A DNA stretch of 64,000 nt from Flavobacterium sp. JAS (GTDB lineage Bacteria > Bacteroidota > Bacteroidia > Flavobacteriales > Flavobacteriaceae). Both the position numbers and the translations under genes were made by a program. The DNA lies in NCBI RefSeq assembly GCF_020991455.1, contig NZ_JAJMOX010000015.1, positions 57,763-121,762 on the forward strand, in the 5' to 3' direction. Positions 44,005-53,132 of the stretch are shown piece after piece. Each line of letters opens with the position of its first letter. The first letter of the stretch is position 1. A model generated the notes under the pieces. The model did not search any database. It was not told the DNA's origin and saw nothing but the letters and a program-made list of their open reading frames with translations.

Positions 44005-44910
44005 TTATATTGCAAGTGGTATGTCTTTTACAGGCACTGGCCAAACACCCGGGCTAGGAAAACTAATTCCTTTATTAGAACCTCTTACGCTGGCATCTTG
44101 TCCAAAATAATACAGAGGCCAACCGTTGTAAGTCAGTTGAGATTTACCAAATACTGTAATAACAGCAAATTTAGATTTGTCAAGAATAGAAGGAACAACA
44201 ATTTTGTCTGTTTCATATATTGGCCAAACAGCATTGTTAGAAAAATCTGCTTTTGTGAAATTGTTTTTATTGAAATTATCATTTTTGAAAGTATACAGTG
44301 TTATTCCTTTAGCATCTGTAAAGTAGGTAGTTAAGCCATCTCCAACAGTGTAATCTGATTTGTAATTTTTACCGTCATGTCCTACAAGCTGGCTTTTTAC
44401 AATCATAATAGAATAATCCGGTTTGGCAATGAACCAAACACCGCCAACTCCATCTCCAGTTGTTTTTCCGGCAGCTTCTGGTGTATTCACTCCTCCGTTA
44501 CCATATCCATCACCTCCAGAAACTGGTGCATAATAATACAACGGCCAGCCTTTATAGGTAACTTGTTTTTTACCAGATGCAGTGGTTACTGTAGAGAAAT
44601 CTGATAATGTTAATCCTGTACCTAATTTATCGGCAGTTAAATTATCTACTACAAAAGCAGGCCATAAAGCTTCACATCCGCCTGTACAAGATACCTGTCC
44701 GTTTGCATCTGTCGAGAAAAAATACAAAGATCTTCCGCTTTTATCAGTAAGATAAGAGCCTAATGTTGCACTTGTAGAAAGATTAACTTCTGTTTTTAAT
44801 ACCGGAGGAGCAGGAGTGCCAGTGTCATTGTTATTATCACTACTACAGCTTACAAAAAATGTTGTTGTAGCAAGAGCAACTAAGGCGAGTTTAATTTGTT
44901 TTAATTTCAT
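44005..44910 (-). CDS. COG4315-type secreted-repeat lipoprotein
   Basis: A 301-residue lipoprotein (lipobox ending at C22, FFVSC). It carries the Lipoprotein_15/COG4315 repeat twice. The first covers YLTDKSGRSLYFFSTDANG with CTGGCEALWPAF and GWPLYYYAP; the second covers YFTDAKGITLYTFKNDN with AVWPIY and GWPLYYFGQD. The second copy lacks the CTGGC cysteine pair. These secreted repeats are common near redox or stress genes, but their function is unknown. Confidence 0.88.
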   Translation of the reverse strand: MKLKQIKLALVALATTTFFVSCSSDNNNDTGTPAPPVLKTEVNLSTSATLGSYLTDKSGRSLYFFSTDANGQVSCTGGCEALWPAFVVDNLTADKLGTGLTLSDFSTVTTASGKKQVTYKGWPLYYYAPVSGGDGYGNGGVNTPEAAGKTTGDGVGGVWFIAKPDYSIMIVKSQLVGHDGKNYKSDYTVGDGLTTYFTDAKGITLYTFKNDNFNKNNFTKADFSNNAVWPIYETDKIVVPSILDKSKFAVITVFGKSQLTYNGWPLYYFGQDASVRGSNKGISFPSPGVWPVPVKDIPLAI

Positions 44911-45243
44911 GGTTATTTAATTAAATTAATATTGAAATGGGAAAAAAGTACTTTACAGAAGAGGTAAAGTGTTTTATTGGAATAGTTATATAGGAGGGAA
45001 CTACATAAGCTTTTTATGAGCATTCCCTTCAATAATCCTGTTGGTTATTGTTACGAACTGTCATAAAAAAAGCCACCTTGATGGTATAGTATTAAGTTGT
45101 TTAATGGAATCATTTTTTTCTTTTAATAGGATTCAATAGTAAAACAGCTTTGATGCAGATTACCCTACCAAAGAATTGTTATTTTATGAAAAAAAAGATA
45201 AAAAAGAAGTACAAGAGTTTTTACATCCCTTGTATAGAGAGTG
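44911..45243. other. intergenic, nothing firm
   Basis: Spacer between the COG4315 gene and the TonB receptor gene, both minus strand. It contains the promoter of the former, but no box, terminator or repeat could be assigned with confidence. Confidence 0.4.
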
Positions 45244-47778
45244 TTAGAATGAAACTCTAAAACTCATGTTTGGGGTTCTTTGCAACGAGAATGTTTCAAC
45301 TTCCTCTATAGAATTTGTTAAGGAGCTTATTCTATAGTATTCGCTGATTTCATTTTTTCTGTTTAGAATATTCAGGATTGATATTCCTAATTTGTATTGA
45401 ATTCCTTGCGTGGTTTCCCACTTGTAAGTAGAGGAAATATTGACCTGCGAAAAAATATGCACATTGGTACTGTTTGGTTTATTGTAAACTAATACAGGAT
45501 TCGAAAGATCGATCTTAGAAACGTCCGGAGATGTTTTTGGCCTTCCAGAAGACCATTTTGTTCCCAAAGCGATTTTAAAATTGTTTTTTTCATAAATCCC
45601 AGCCCATGATACTGTATGAGTTAACTCAAAGTTGTTGGGAAAACTTGGAAATTCATAATTGGTAAAATGATAGTTGTTGTTGTTATAAGTATAACTCAAC
45701 CAGGTCAGAAAGTAATTCAGCTTTTTTTGAACCAGAACTTCTGTTCCTACAATTTCGTAATCGCCAGTTGTTCTCACAAACTCTAGTTGGTTCTGAAAAC
45801 CTTGGCTGGAGGTTGTAATTCCGGTTACTTTTTTATAAAAATTTTCTACATCCAGCAGCCAGTCGTTCTTTTGATAGAATAAATTTAAAGATATTTGTCG
45901 GCTTTTTTGAATAGGAATTGTTGTGTTATTCGAGATAATCCAGCGTCTTTTTTCGATGCCAAAATAATCTTTTTGCAAATCAATAATTTGTTGGGAATTT
46001 TGACTTTTTAGCTCGCCCAGAAGCTCTAAATTTAAGTTTTTACTGATCCCATAATTAAATTGAATTCGGGGTTCTACAATAATTTTTTTGAATTTTTCAA
46101 TATAATTAATTCGGGCTCCAGCTTTAAAGTATATTCTGGAAAGCGTATCGTTGTATTTTCCTTCCAAAATTAAGGCATGGGTTCTTAGTACGTCTTTAAC
46201 TTTACGATAGAAATCCGGATTACTTACCTGTTCAAAATTTGTAATACCAATTTCATTAAACTGATAACCATCGTTAAAAGTAAATCTAGAGTTAAGGATG
46301 TGGTTATTCTCTAAATTAATTCCATTATTGTTAACTACATTTTCTTGAGTAACAATTTGATCTCCCATGGTGGTCTTTTGGTTGGCCAAAAGTTTATAAG
46401 AAGAGTTGTAAATATTAATTTTAGTTGTGTTAGAATTGTTCCACTTTCTTTTCCATGACAAATTTCCGCCATAATTTTCTTGTCGTAAAATATTATTCTC
46501 CGATTTATTCATGTCATATACAGTCGCACTTTGAAAAACCGTCAGTTTATCCTTTATGGTAATTAAATCAAGTACTATTTGGTCTTTGCTTCCAATTTTT
46601 TGGGCATATTTAAGAGTTGCATCATAAAAACCAAACTTTTTATCGCTTTGATAATCGACATTCTGTTTTTCTGAAAAATCAGTGATTGTAGTGTTTTGAA
46701 ATACTTTATTGAAATATTCTTTATAAGTAGGCGTTTCTACAAAATCAGTAATAGATTTGCGCGCTGAAATTTCGACATAACTCTTTTTCGTAAGATTGTA
46801 TTTGGCATAAATATCGGCATTGATCATATTTATTCCTGCACTAAAAGAATTTTTTTCGGCTGTTTCGGGAGTAGAAGAAATAGCCACTACACTAGAGACA
46901 CTTTCTCCGTAAAAGGCAGAACTTCCATTTTTATAAATAGAAATGGTATGGGCCAAATTGGGATTGAAGACCGATATTAAACCAAAGAAATGCCCCGTCT
47001 GGAACATTCGTATTCCATTCCAAAGAAACAAGTTTTGGTCGTGTGTGCCACCGCGAACATTAATACTGGATACACTTTCATCCAGACTATTGACACCTGG
47101 AATTTGCTGCATTGTTTGTAAAGCATCAGGTTCAATAAGACCAGGTAGAATACCAAATTTTTTGGGTTTAATTTCAAAGGATCCATCATTGTTTTTTGAA
47201 ATCCCTGAAGCCAGGATCGCATTAGCTTTAATTTCCTGAAGTTCTGTAATTTCAGGTTCTAATAGTATTTGGAGACAATTGCCTGAGTTTTGATTACCCG
47301 CCACAATTCTTTTGGTTGTGAACCCAACGTGACTAATCAAAAATACAGTTGCATCTTCTTTTTTGAACTCAAAATAACCGTTTGAATCAGTTGTAACCTG
47401 GGTTTTATTACTGAGATTAATATTGGCGTTTTCAATAGGTTTTTTATCCGTACTGGAAAAAATGTATCCACAAATCATCTTAGATTCCGGATCTTTTTTA
47501 TAAATATTAATGAATCTGTTTCCTATATTTTCAAAAGACAGATTGGTGTTTTGCGCAAGATATTGCAGTTTTTGATCTAGAGAAAGTGTTTTTTTTGGAG
47601 GATTTAATTGCAGTCCGACAATATTATCTTCAGTATAATTAAAACTAACCTGATACTGCTGTTCAATATCAATTATGATTTTTTTAAAAGACATAGGTTT
47701 TCCTTTGTCCTGAGCAAAAATATTCAGGACAAGGAAAAATATAAAAAACAAAAAATGAAATTGTTTGGGGAGCAACAT
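45244..47778 (-). CDS. FecA-like TonB-dependent receptor with STN domain
   Basis: An 844-residue outer-membrane receptor. Signal peptide about 1-22. A secretin/TonB short N-terminal (STN) domain covers about 30-95 (IIIDIEQQYQVSFNYTEDNI), followed by a carboxypeptidase-regulatory-like domain (about 100-175). The plug has SSINVRGGTHDQNLFLWNGI, and the barrel ends in MSFRVSF. The STN domain is the part that signals to a FecR-type anti-sigma factor, and the FecR gene lies immediately upstream (TAA followed directly by ATG). Cargo unknown: no siderophore or glycan genes are adjacent. Confidence 0.92.
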   Translation of the reverse strand: MLLPKQFHFLFFIFFLVLNIFAQDKGKPMSFKKIIIDIEQQYQVSFNYTEDNIVGLQLNPPKKTLSLDQKLQYLAQNTNLSFENIGNRFINIYKKDPESKMICGYIFSSTDKKPIENANINLSNKTQVTTDSNGYFEFKKEDATVFLISHVGFTTKRIVAGNQNSGNCLQILLEPEITELQEIKANAILASGISKNNDGSFEIKPKKFGILPGLIEPDALQTMQQIPGVNSLDESVSSINVRGGTHDQNLFLWNGIRMFQTGHFFGLISVFNPNLAHTISIYKNGSSAFYGESVSSVVAISSTPETAEKNSFSAGINMINADIYAKYNLTKKSYVEISARKSITDFVETPTYKEYFNKVFQNTTITDFSEKQNVDYQSDKKFGFYDATLKYAQKIGSKDQIVLDLITIKDKLTVFQSATVYDMNKSENNILRQENYGGNLSWKRKWNNSNTTKINIYNSSYKLLANQKTTMGDQIVTQENVVNNNGINLENNHILNSRFTFNDGYQFNEIGITNFEQVSNPDFYRKVKDVLRTHALILEGKYNDTLSRIYFKAGARINYIEKFKKIIVEPRIQFNYGISKNLNLELLGELKSQNSQQIIDLQKDYFGIEKRRWIISNNTTIPIQKSRQISLNLFYQKNDWLLDVENFYKKVTGITTSSQGFQNQLEFVRTTGDYEIVGTEVLVQKKLNYFLTWLSYTYNNNNYHFTNYEFPSFPNNFELTHTVSWAGIYEKNNFKIALGTKWSSGRPKTSPDVSKIDLSNPVLVYNKPNSTNVHIFSQVNISSTYKWETTQGIQYKLGISILNILNRKNEISEYYRISSLTNSIEEVETFSLQRTPNMSFRVSF

Positions 47779-48678
47779 TTATTTTTCGTCAAAAATTATT
47801 TTATTTTTCGAGACTTTCTTGGCTTCTAAATGATAAGTTGTACTAATAATTTGCAAGGCAATATCTAGGTTTTTAGCGGGTAATTTCCCTGTAAATAATG
47901 AGATCGTATCTTTTGTTTTTAATTCGATTTTAATATTATATTGTCTTTCAACTTCGTCTAACAGGTTTTGGATATTTTCTTTATAAAAAGATATCTGATT
48001 TTCTGTCCATTCCGGTTTCAAGGAGCGTATTGTCATTTTAATTTGTTTCCCGTTTTCAAAACTAACGCCTTGTCCGTGAGTTAATAAAATTTGAGTATTT
48101 GCATAATTTACCTTAACACGTCCTTCATAACACACGACATCAAACCTGTTTTTTCGGGCTCTAACGTTAAACTGAGTTCCTAAAACCGATACTTTTCCAA
48201 GACTGGTCTGCACTTCAAATCGGTGGCCTTTTGCTACCCTGAAATAAGCTTCACCTTTTAGTTCCAGATGCCTGTTGTTGTCCCAGTCCCATTTTTTATA
48301 GTTTATTTCAGAACCGGAATTTAGCACGACCTGAGAATTATCAGGCAATGAAAAAGTGGTCTTTTCGCCATAATTTGCTGTTTCAGTTTGAGCTACAAAG
48401 AATTTCAGCGCAAAGGTAATTCCAAGGAATAAAACAAATAGGGCTGCAGCTTTGAACACCCACTTTTTGTATAGCGGAACTACTTTTGGAACTACTTTTT
48501 TCTGACTCAGAATACTAGATAACATAGCATTTTCATCCAAATCATCTACTTCTAAATGATCTGTATAATTTTTTATCTTTTGGTATTTTTCAAAATCGGG
48601 ACTTGCTTCAAATTCAGCTAATTCATCCGGAGATAAATCATTGTTGAGCCATTTTGCTAATAAGCGATTTTTTTTCAT
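47779..48678 (-). CDS. FecR-family anti-sigma factor
   Basis: From the ATG at 48678 a 299-residue inner-membrane protein. A cytoplasmic N-terminal region (LAKWLNNDLSPDELAEFEAS) precedes one membrane helix (about 85-103, FKAAALFVLFLGITFAL). The periplasmic FecR domain has TFSLPDNSQVVLNSGSEINY and VSVLGTQFNVRA. A C-terminal STN-like region has NLLDEVERQYNIKIELK. It would hold the sigma factor encoded upstream until the receptor signals. The longer frame start at 48738 overlaps the sigma gene and is less likely. Confidence 0.93.
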   Translation of the reverse strand: MKKNRLLAKWLNNDLSPDELAEFEASPDFEKYQKIKNYTDHLEVDDLDENAMLSSILSQKKVVPKVVPLYKKWVFKAAALFVLFLGITFALKFFVAQTETANYGEKTTFSLPDNSQVVLNSGSEINYKKWDWDNNRHLELKGEAYFRVAKGHRFEVQTSLGKVSVLGTQFNVRARKNRFDVVCYEGRVKVNYANTQILLTHGQGVSFENGKQIKMTIRSLKPEWTENQISFYKENIQNLLDEVERQYNIKIELKTKDTISLFTGKLPAKNLDIALQIISTTYHLEAKKVSKNKIIFDEK

Positions 48679-48727
48679 TGTACTAGTATTATATATTAAA
48701 ACAAGTGGAACTAAATTTACCCTACTT

Positions 48728-49243
48728 TTATAAATCAATTTCTTTTCGAAGGCTTACCAAAGCCAAATGAATGCGTTTTTCGACCGCCTTTACGCTAATG
48801 TTTAACTCCGTGGCAATTTCGCTGTATTTTTTTCCGTCTATTCGATGCATCAAAAAGGCAATACGCTGTTTTTCGTTTAAGTTTTCGATAGCCTTCAAAA
48901 GTTTCGACTGAAATTGTTTTTCTTCCAAAAGATATTCCGGATTTTCATTTGTTTTATCTATACCCGTGAAGTTTTTTTCATATCTCAAAACAACTTTTTG
49001 ATGTGCAATTTCGTTGAGACTGCTATTGTTTGCAATCGTATAGATATATGATTTTGCTTTTTCCAGTGGTACCGAGGCACAGTTTTGCCAAAGTTTTACA
49101 AATGCTTCCTGAGTTAGATCTTCTGCCTGATCGATATTGCCAAATTTGTAAAAAAGAAAATTCCGAAGTGCTTTTACATGACTTTTGAAAAAAGACGAAA
49201 AGATTATTTCGTCGCAAGTATTTGATTGGTTTTGATTTGGCAT
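48728..49243 (-). CDS. ECF sigma factor, FecI-like
   Basis: A 171-residue RpoE-type sigma factor. Region 2 includes QAEDLTQEAFVKLWQN and KSYIYTIANNSSLNEIAHQK; region 4 includes KQRIAFLMHRIDGKKYSEIATELNISVKAVEKRIHLALVSLRKE. First gene of a sigma-FecR-receptor unit, so the trio forms a cell-surface signalling system. Its targets probably include its own receptor gene; the divergent lipoprotein at 49444 is another candidate. Confidence 0.93.
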   Translation of the reverse strand: MPNQNQSNTCDEIIFSSFFKSHVKALRNFLFYKFGNIDQAEDLTQEAFVKLWQNCASVPLEKAKSYIYTIANNSSLNEIAHQKVVLRYEKNFTGIDKTNENPEYLLEEKQFQSKLLKAIENLNEKQRIAFLMHRIDGKKYSEIATELNISVKAVEKRIHLALVSLRKEIDL

Positions 49244-49422
49244 TTGAATTTTTCAATTTGTACCTGACAAAAGTATTTGTTTTTATTTTAAGTAGGGTAA
49301 AAGCAAAGCTGATTGTTTTATAGAAGTATAAAATGCTATTACCTTTTGATGATTTAGTACAGAAGAAGGAACCGAAACCTTTGATGCCGAATTTATTAAA
49401 AAACAGATTCTTTAAATTTTAT

Positions 49423-49430
49423 TACCTTTG
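49423..49430 (+). promoter_or_regulatory. promoter -7 box of the repeat lipoprotein gene
   Basis: TACCTTTG fits TAnnTTTG exactly. Transcription would begin near 49437, a few bases before the ATG at 49444, which supports that start over the in-frame ATG at 49333. Confidence 0.55.
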
Positions 49431-49443
49431 TAAAAATATAAAT

Positions 49444-50463
49444 ATGTTACCCTTAAAAAAATATTTATCACTAATAGTTTTCTTGTTCTTATTGTCTTGC
49501 CAAAGCGAGATGGATGAGCAAGGTAGTAATACACAGGGAACAATTACAAGTGTTTCTCCTCTTACGTCTTATCTGCAAAGGGTTGCAATGGTAAAAACAG
49601 TGCAGGATAATGTGATTGACGGATCCAGTTATTGTACGATAAAGTTACCTTATACCGTTACTGTTAATAATACGCAAATCGCAGTTAATACCACCGCAGA
49701 TTATCAAAAAGTAGCAGACAACATCAATGCAAATACTTATGATGATGATGTTGTAAAAATTAATTTTCCGGTAACAATGGTGTATTATAACTACATCGAA
49801 AAAAATATTCCCAACGAAGCTGATTTTAATTCTTTAATTGATTATTGGAATCTTTATCCTGATCTTTTATCCAAAATCAACGGACTAAATATCAATTATC
49901 CTATTACAATTAATATTTATAACAGTGCCAATCAAATTGCAAGTTCTGTATCGATTATAAGTGATCAGGCATTTTTTAATTTTATAAAAAATTTGAGTGC
50001 CAGCCAGTATATTTCCTTAAAATATCCAATTTCTATAGCAGATTACAATAATCAGACAAAATCAATTACAAGTAATTTAGAGTTCGAAAATGCTATCAAA
50101 TATGCTATTGATTCCTGTCCTGAAAATAACATTGTATCACTTGATTTTACAGCAGCAATAACAAATGGTTCTTGGGGAATACCTTATTATTTTGATGATT
50201 CAGAAAAAACTTCCTCTTATAGCGGATATTCATTTGTTTTTAAAAGTGACAAATCTGTGGTTGCAACAAAAGGGGCAATTACTGAAACCGGTCAATGGGA
50301 TAGTACAATACAGTATGGTGTTCGAGAACTGCAACTAACTTTTAGTTCAGAATTACTGGGTAAATTAAATAGTAATTGGAAGTTATTTGAGTTTAATAAC
50401 TCGCAAATACGATTACGCAATGTAAGTAATACTACTGATTATCTTTATTTTGAGAAAAAATAA
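49444..50463 (+). CDS. unknown lipoprotein with four tandem repeats and lipocalin-like end
   Basis: From the ATG at 49444 a 339-residue lipoprotein (lipobox ending at C19, FLLSC). Residues about 65-223 hold four copies of a roughly 35-45 residue unit. Each begins with a strand such as IKLPYTVTV, INFPVTMVY, INYPITINI or LKYPISIAD and ends with a helix such as DYQKVADNI, DFNSLIDYW, FFNFIKNL or EFENAIKYA. A fifth start, VSLDFTAAI, follows. Residues 240-339 resemble a lipocalin-like fold (SGYSFVFKSDKSV, TGQWDSTIQYGVRELQLTF). I do not know a named family. It is divergent from the sigma-FecR-receptor unit and may be its target. Confidence 0.75.
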   Translation: MLPLKKYLSLIVFLFLLSCQSEMDEQGSNTQGTITSVSPLTSYLQRVAMVKTVQDNVIDGSSYCTIKLPYTVTVNNTQIAVNTTADYQKVADNINANTYDDDVVKINFPVTMVYYNYIEKNIPNEADFNSLIDYWNLYPDLLSKINGLNINYPITINIYNSANQIASSVSIISDQAFFNFIKNLSASQYISLKYPISIADYNNQTKSITSNLEFENAIKYAIDSCPENNIVSLDFTAAITNGSWGIPYYFDDSEKTSSYSGYSFVFKSDKSVVATKGAITETGQWDSTIQYGVRELQLTFSSELLGKLNSNWKLFEFNNSQIRLRNVSNTTDYLYFEKK

Positions 50464-50500
50464 ATTCTGATTATACTAAATTGAAATCTATTATTTTAGA

Positions 50501-50802
50501 ATGAATAACGAAAGAAATCTTAAGGCGGTAGCTTATGGAGAGGTTCTTTGGGACGTTTTTGCCAATGAAAAAAAGATTGGAGGCGCTCCATTGAATGTGG
50601 CTTTACATACGAAAACATTCGGATGCGAAGTGGCGATTCGTTTCTCGCAGCTTTAATTACCTGTTTAATTACCGGAAAAGCACCACAATATGCTATCGAT
50701 TTTGCATGTGTAGTTGGAGCATTAGTAGCTGAAGCGCCGGGAGCAAACCCTGAGATTTCGCATTCTAAAATTGAAAATTTAATATCAGGAATTAAAATTT
50801 AA
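50501..50802 (+). pseudogene. PfkB-family sugar kinase (fructokinase-like), internally deleted
   Basis: The N-terminal remnant from ATG 50501 reads MNNERNLKAVAYGEVLWDVF, then KKIGGAPLNVALHTKTFGCEVA, the PfkB opening with the sugar-binding GGAPLNVA motif. In another frame it continues as GDSFLAALITCLITGKAPQ and AIDFACVVGALVAEAPGANP, the C-terminal PfkB signature normally written GAGDSF. The frame changes around 50632-50636, near GTGGCGATTC. About two thirds of a normal 300-residue kinase is missing, including the ATP-site start. A single deletion between short repeats is the simplest cause. Non-functional. Confidence 0.85.
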
Positions 50803-51218
50803 TTTTTTTTTAGATCAAGAACAATAAAATAACTGCTGTGCCAACAGCAGGGCTTTGTTACACCTGGATATAAATTCCATTTTTGAGTTTTCAGAATTCT
50901 TAAATTTAGCAATGCAAAAGAGCAATTGTTGTTCAATATCTATTATTCTCCATACCTTATATTTCAAACTTAAATTTTAAAAACTAACAACTGGAAAATC
51001 CAATTATTTATTATGTGGATTATCTTAATAAAAGTTTGGCATTATGTTATTTTTTGTATAATTTGGTAAAGACTTTGTTAACGATTTTTCTAAAAACATG
51101 AATTTTTAATAAACTTAAGACCAAAGTTTTTACACCTCCTCAATTACTGATGTGAGGTTATGTTTCTTATAACCTACAATTAAAAGAAAATAAAACAACA
51201 ATCCCAAATTGAAAAACA
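50803..51218. other. intergenic before the sensor kinase gene
   Basis: AT-rich spacer. A hairpin CTGCTGT-GCCA-ACAGCAG lies at about 50832-50849, without a T-tract directly after it. The rest has no recognisable gene, repeat or promoter box. Confidence 0.4.
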
Positions 51219-52526
51219 ATGAACCAAGTAATTGAAGAGTACCAACAATCTAAGCATATTCAGGATTTTCTTTTGATAATTAAACGAAAATCAGATGATT
51301 TAATTAATTATTTTCTGATCGGTTTTTTTATTGTAGGCTTGCTTCTTGCTTTTTACTATGATACATGGCAAATTGGAATAGGAGTTGGAGGTTTATTATT
51401 GATTGCGTATTATTCCACAAAAATTGTCCTGCCCAAATCAAATTTGTACCAATACGTACTCAGTGTTGTATTGGGGATTTTTATGGCGCAGTTTATTTAT
51501 CAGATGCATGGTATGTTCGAAATGCATTTTGTGGCATTTATTGCAAGTGCAATGCTTATCACTTATCAGAACTGGAAACTACAAATACCACTTATGCTGG
51601 TTGTTACAATTCATCATGCACTGTTTGGTTATTTTCAATACATTGGTTTTGATAAAATCTATTTTTCTCAGTTAGATTATATGTCCCTACAAACCTTTAT
51701 TATTCACATGATACTCGCAGGTGTTATTTTTTCTATTTGCGGATTATGGGCATATCAATTTAAAAAATACAGCGAGGCACATATTGAACTCATTTTTAAT
51801 AAACGTGAAATCGAAAATCAGGAATTGAGAACGGCGAATTACGAGCTGGATCGTTTTGTTTACAGCACATCACATGATTTGCGTGCGCCGCTAAATTCGA
51901 TGCTTGGTCTTATTGAAATTGCTAAAGATGACACTCATGAAGAACTGACGCTTGAGCATCTTAAAATGCTGAACAGAAGTGCGAAAAAACTAGATGGTTT
52001 TATTTGTGATATTCTTGATTACTCCAGAAATTCTCGTATGGAGGTCGCTATAGAGCAGATTAATTTTACTGATCTTTTGAATGATGTTACCCAGAATCTA
52101 AAATTCATAGGCGACAATAACAGAATGGTTGAATTTAAAATTGAAATTACCGGACAAACTTCTATTTACTCTGATAAAAATCGTCTTATTACCATTTTTA
52201 GCAATCTTGTTTCAAATGCTATTCGATATCAAAATCCCAAAATTTCAAATCCTTTTGTGAGTATTAAAGTAGATACATCGCAAACCGAAACCAGAATTGA
52301 AATTCAGGACAATGGTATAGGTGTCGATAAAGAATCTCAGGTGAAAATATTTAATATGTTTTATCGTGTATCGCATGAATCGGTTGGATCAGGACTGGGG
52401 TTATATATAGTAAAAGAAGCTGTTAGTAAACTTAATGGCGAAATAAAAGTTCAATCTGAAATAGGTACAGGTGCCACCTTTATAATTAAAATTCCAAACC
52501 AGGAAACCAACACACCAAAACAATAA
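51219..52526 (+). CDS. membrane sensor histidine kinase
   Basis: A 435-residue kinase. Six or so membrane helices span about residues 30-180, with a His-rich stretch QMHGMFEMHFVAFIASAMLI and TIHHALFGYFQY also found in other membrane sensors. A short coiled segment leads to the HisKA domain, with the phospho-acceptor H219 in STSHDLRAPLN. The ATPase domain has N-box NLVSNAIRYQ, G1 DNGIGV and G2 GSGLGLYIVKE. The partner is probably the receiver-only protein encoded 14 bp downstream. The signal sensed is unknown. Confidence 0.92.
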   Translation: MNQVIEEYQQSKHIQDFLLIIKRKSDDLINYFLIGFFIVGLLLAFYYDTWQIGIGVGGLLLIAYYSTKIVLPKSNLYQYVLSVVLGIFMAQFIYQMHGMFEMHFVAFIASAMLITYQNWKLQIPLMLVVTIHHALFGYFQYIGFDKIYFSQLDYMSLQTFIIHMILAGVIFSICGLWAYQFKKYSEAHIELIFNKREIENQELRTANYELDRFVYSTSHDLRAPLNSMLGLIEIAKDDTHEELTLEHLKMLNRSAKKLDGFICDILDYSRNSRMEVAIEQINFTDLLNDVTQNLKFIGDNNRMVEFKIEITGQTSIYSDKNRLITIFSNLVSNAIRYQNPKISNPFVSIKVDTSQTETRIEIQDNGIGVDKESQVKIFNMFYRVSHESVGSGLGLYIVKEAVSKLNGEIKVQSEIGTGATFIIKIPNQETNTPKQ

Positions 52527-52540
52527 ACCAAATCTTAATC

Positions 52541-52969
52541 ATGGATCAAGAAACTACAAAACCAACCTTCAAAAAAATCTTAGTAATAGACGATAATCCT
52601 ACAGATCGTTATATTGCAAAGCGAATGGCTGAAAAATATCATTTTGCCGAAGAAATAATTCTACAAGAATCTGCTCTTGAAGCTCTTGATTATATTAAAT
52701 CATTAGAAAATACACCCGAATTACTCCCACAATTTATCTTTTTAGATATCAATATGCCCGGAATGAATGGATATGAATTTCTGGAAGAGTATAGAAAACT
52801 TTCTGAAGCTATTAGAACAAAATGCATTATTTTAATGATTACTACATCCATACATCCGGATGATTTTATGCGTGCAGAGAATAACCCTTTTGTATTTCGA
52901 TTTCTTAACAAACCTCTCGATAAAGAAAAGTTTAGATTCATTGAGGATGAGTTTTCATCAAAAAAGTAA
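52541..52969 (+). CDS. single-domain response regulator
   Basis: A 142-residue receiver domain with no output domain, similar to Rcp1-type regulators. The acidic pocket is D17/D18 in VIDDNP, the phospho-acceptor D69 in FLDINMPGMNGYEF, the Thr switch in MITTSIH, and the Lys in RFLNKPLD. It follows the histidine kinase gene and most likely shuttles phosphate to an output protein encoded elsewhere. Confidence 0.92.
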   Translation: MDQETTKPTFKKILVIDDNPTDRYIAKRMAEKYHFAEEIILQESALEALDYIKSLENTPELLPQFIFLDINMPGMNGYEFLEEYRKLSEAIRTKCIILMITTSIHPDDFMRAENNPFVFRFLNKPLDKEKFRFIEDEFSSKK

Positions 52970-53132
52970 TATGTGTTACAGTTGTACTAATAGTTTTAAA
53001 ACCGGTTGCTTGTTTTTTTCTAGGCGTGGGACTTTTCTTATATTAAGTATTATCTTAAATGTTATCGCAGAATTTTCGTTTCTATAGAGAATAAAATCAA
53101 TAAGAATATCGTTAAAAATTAAAAACGATGTT

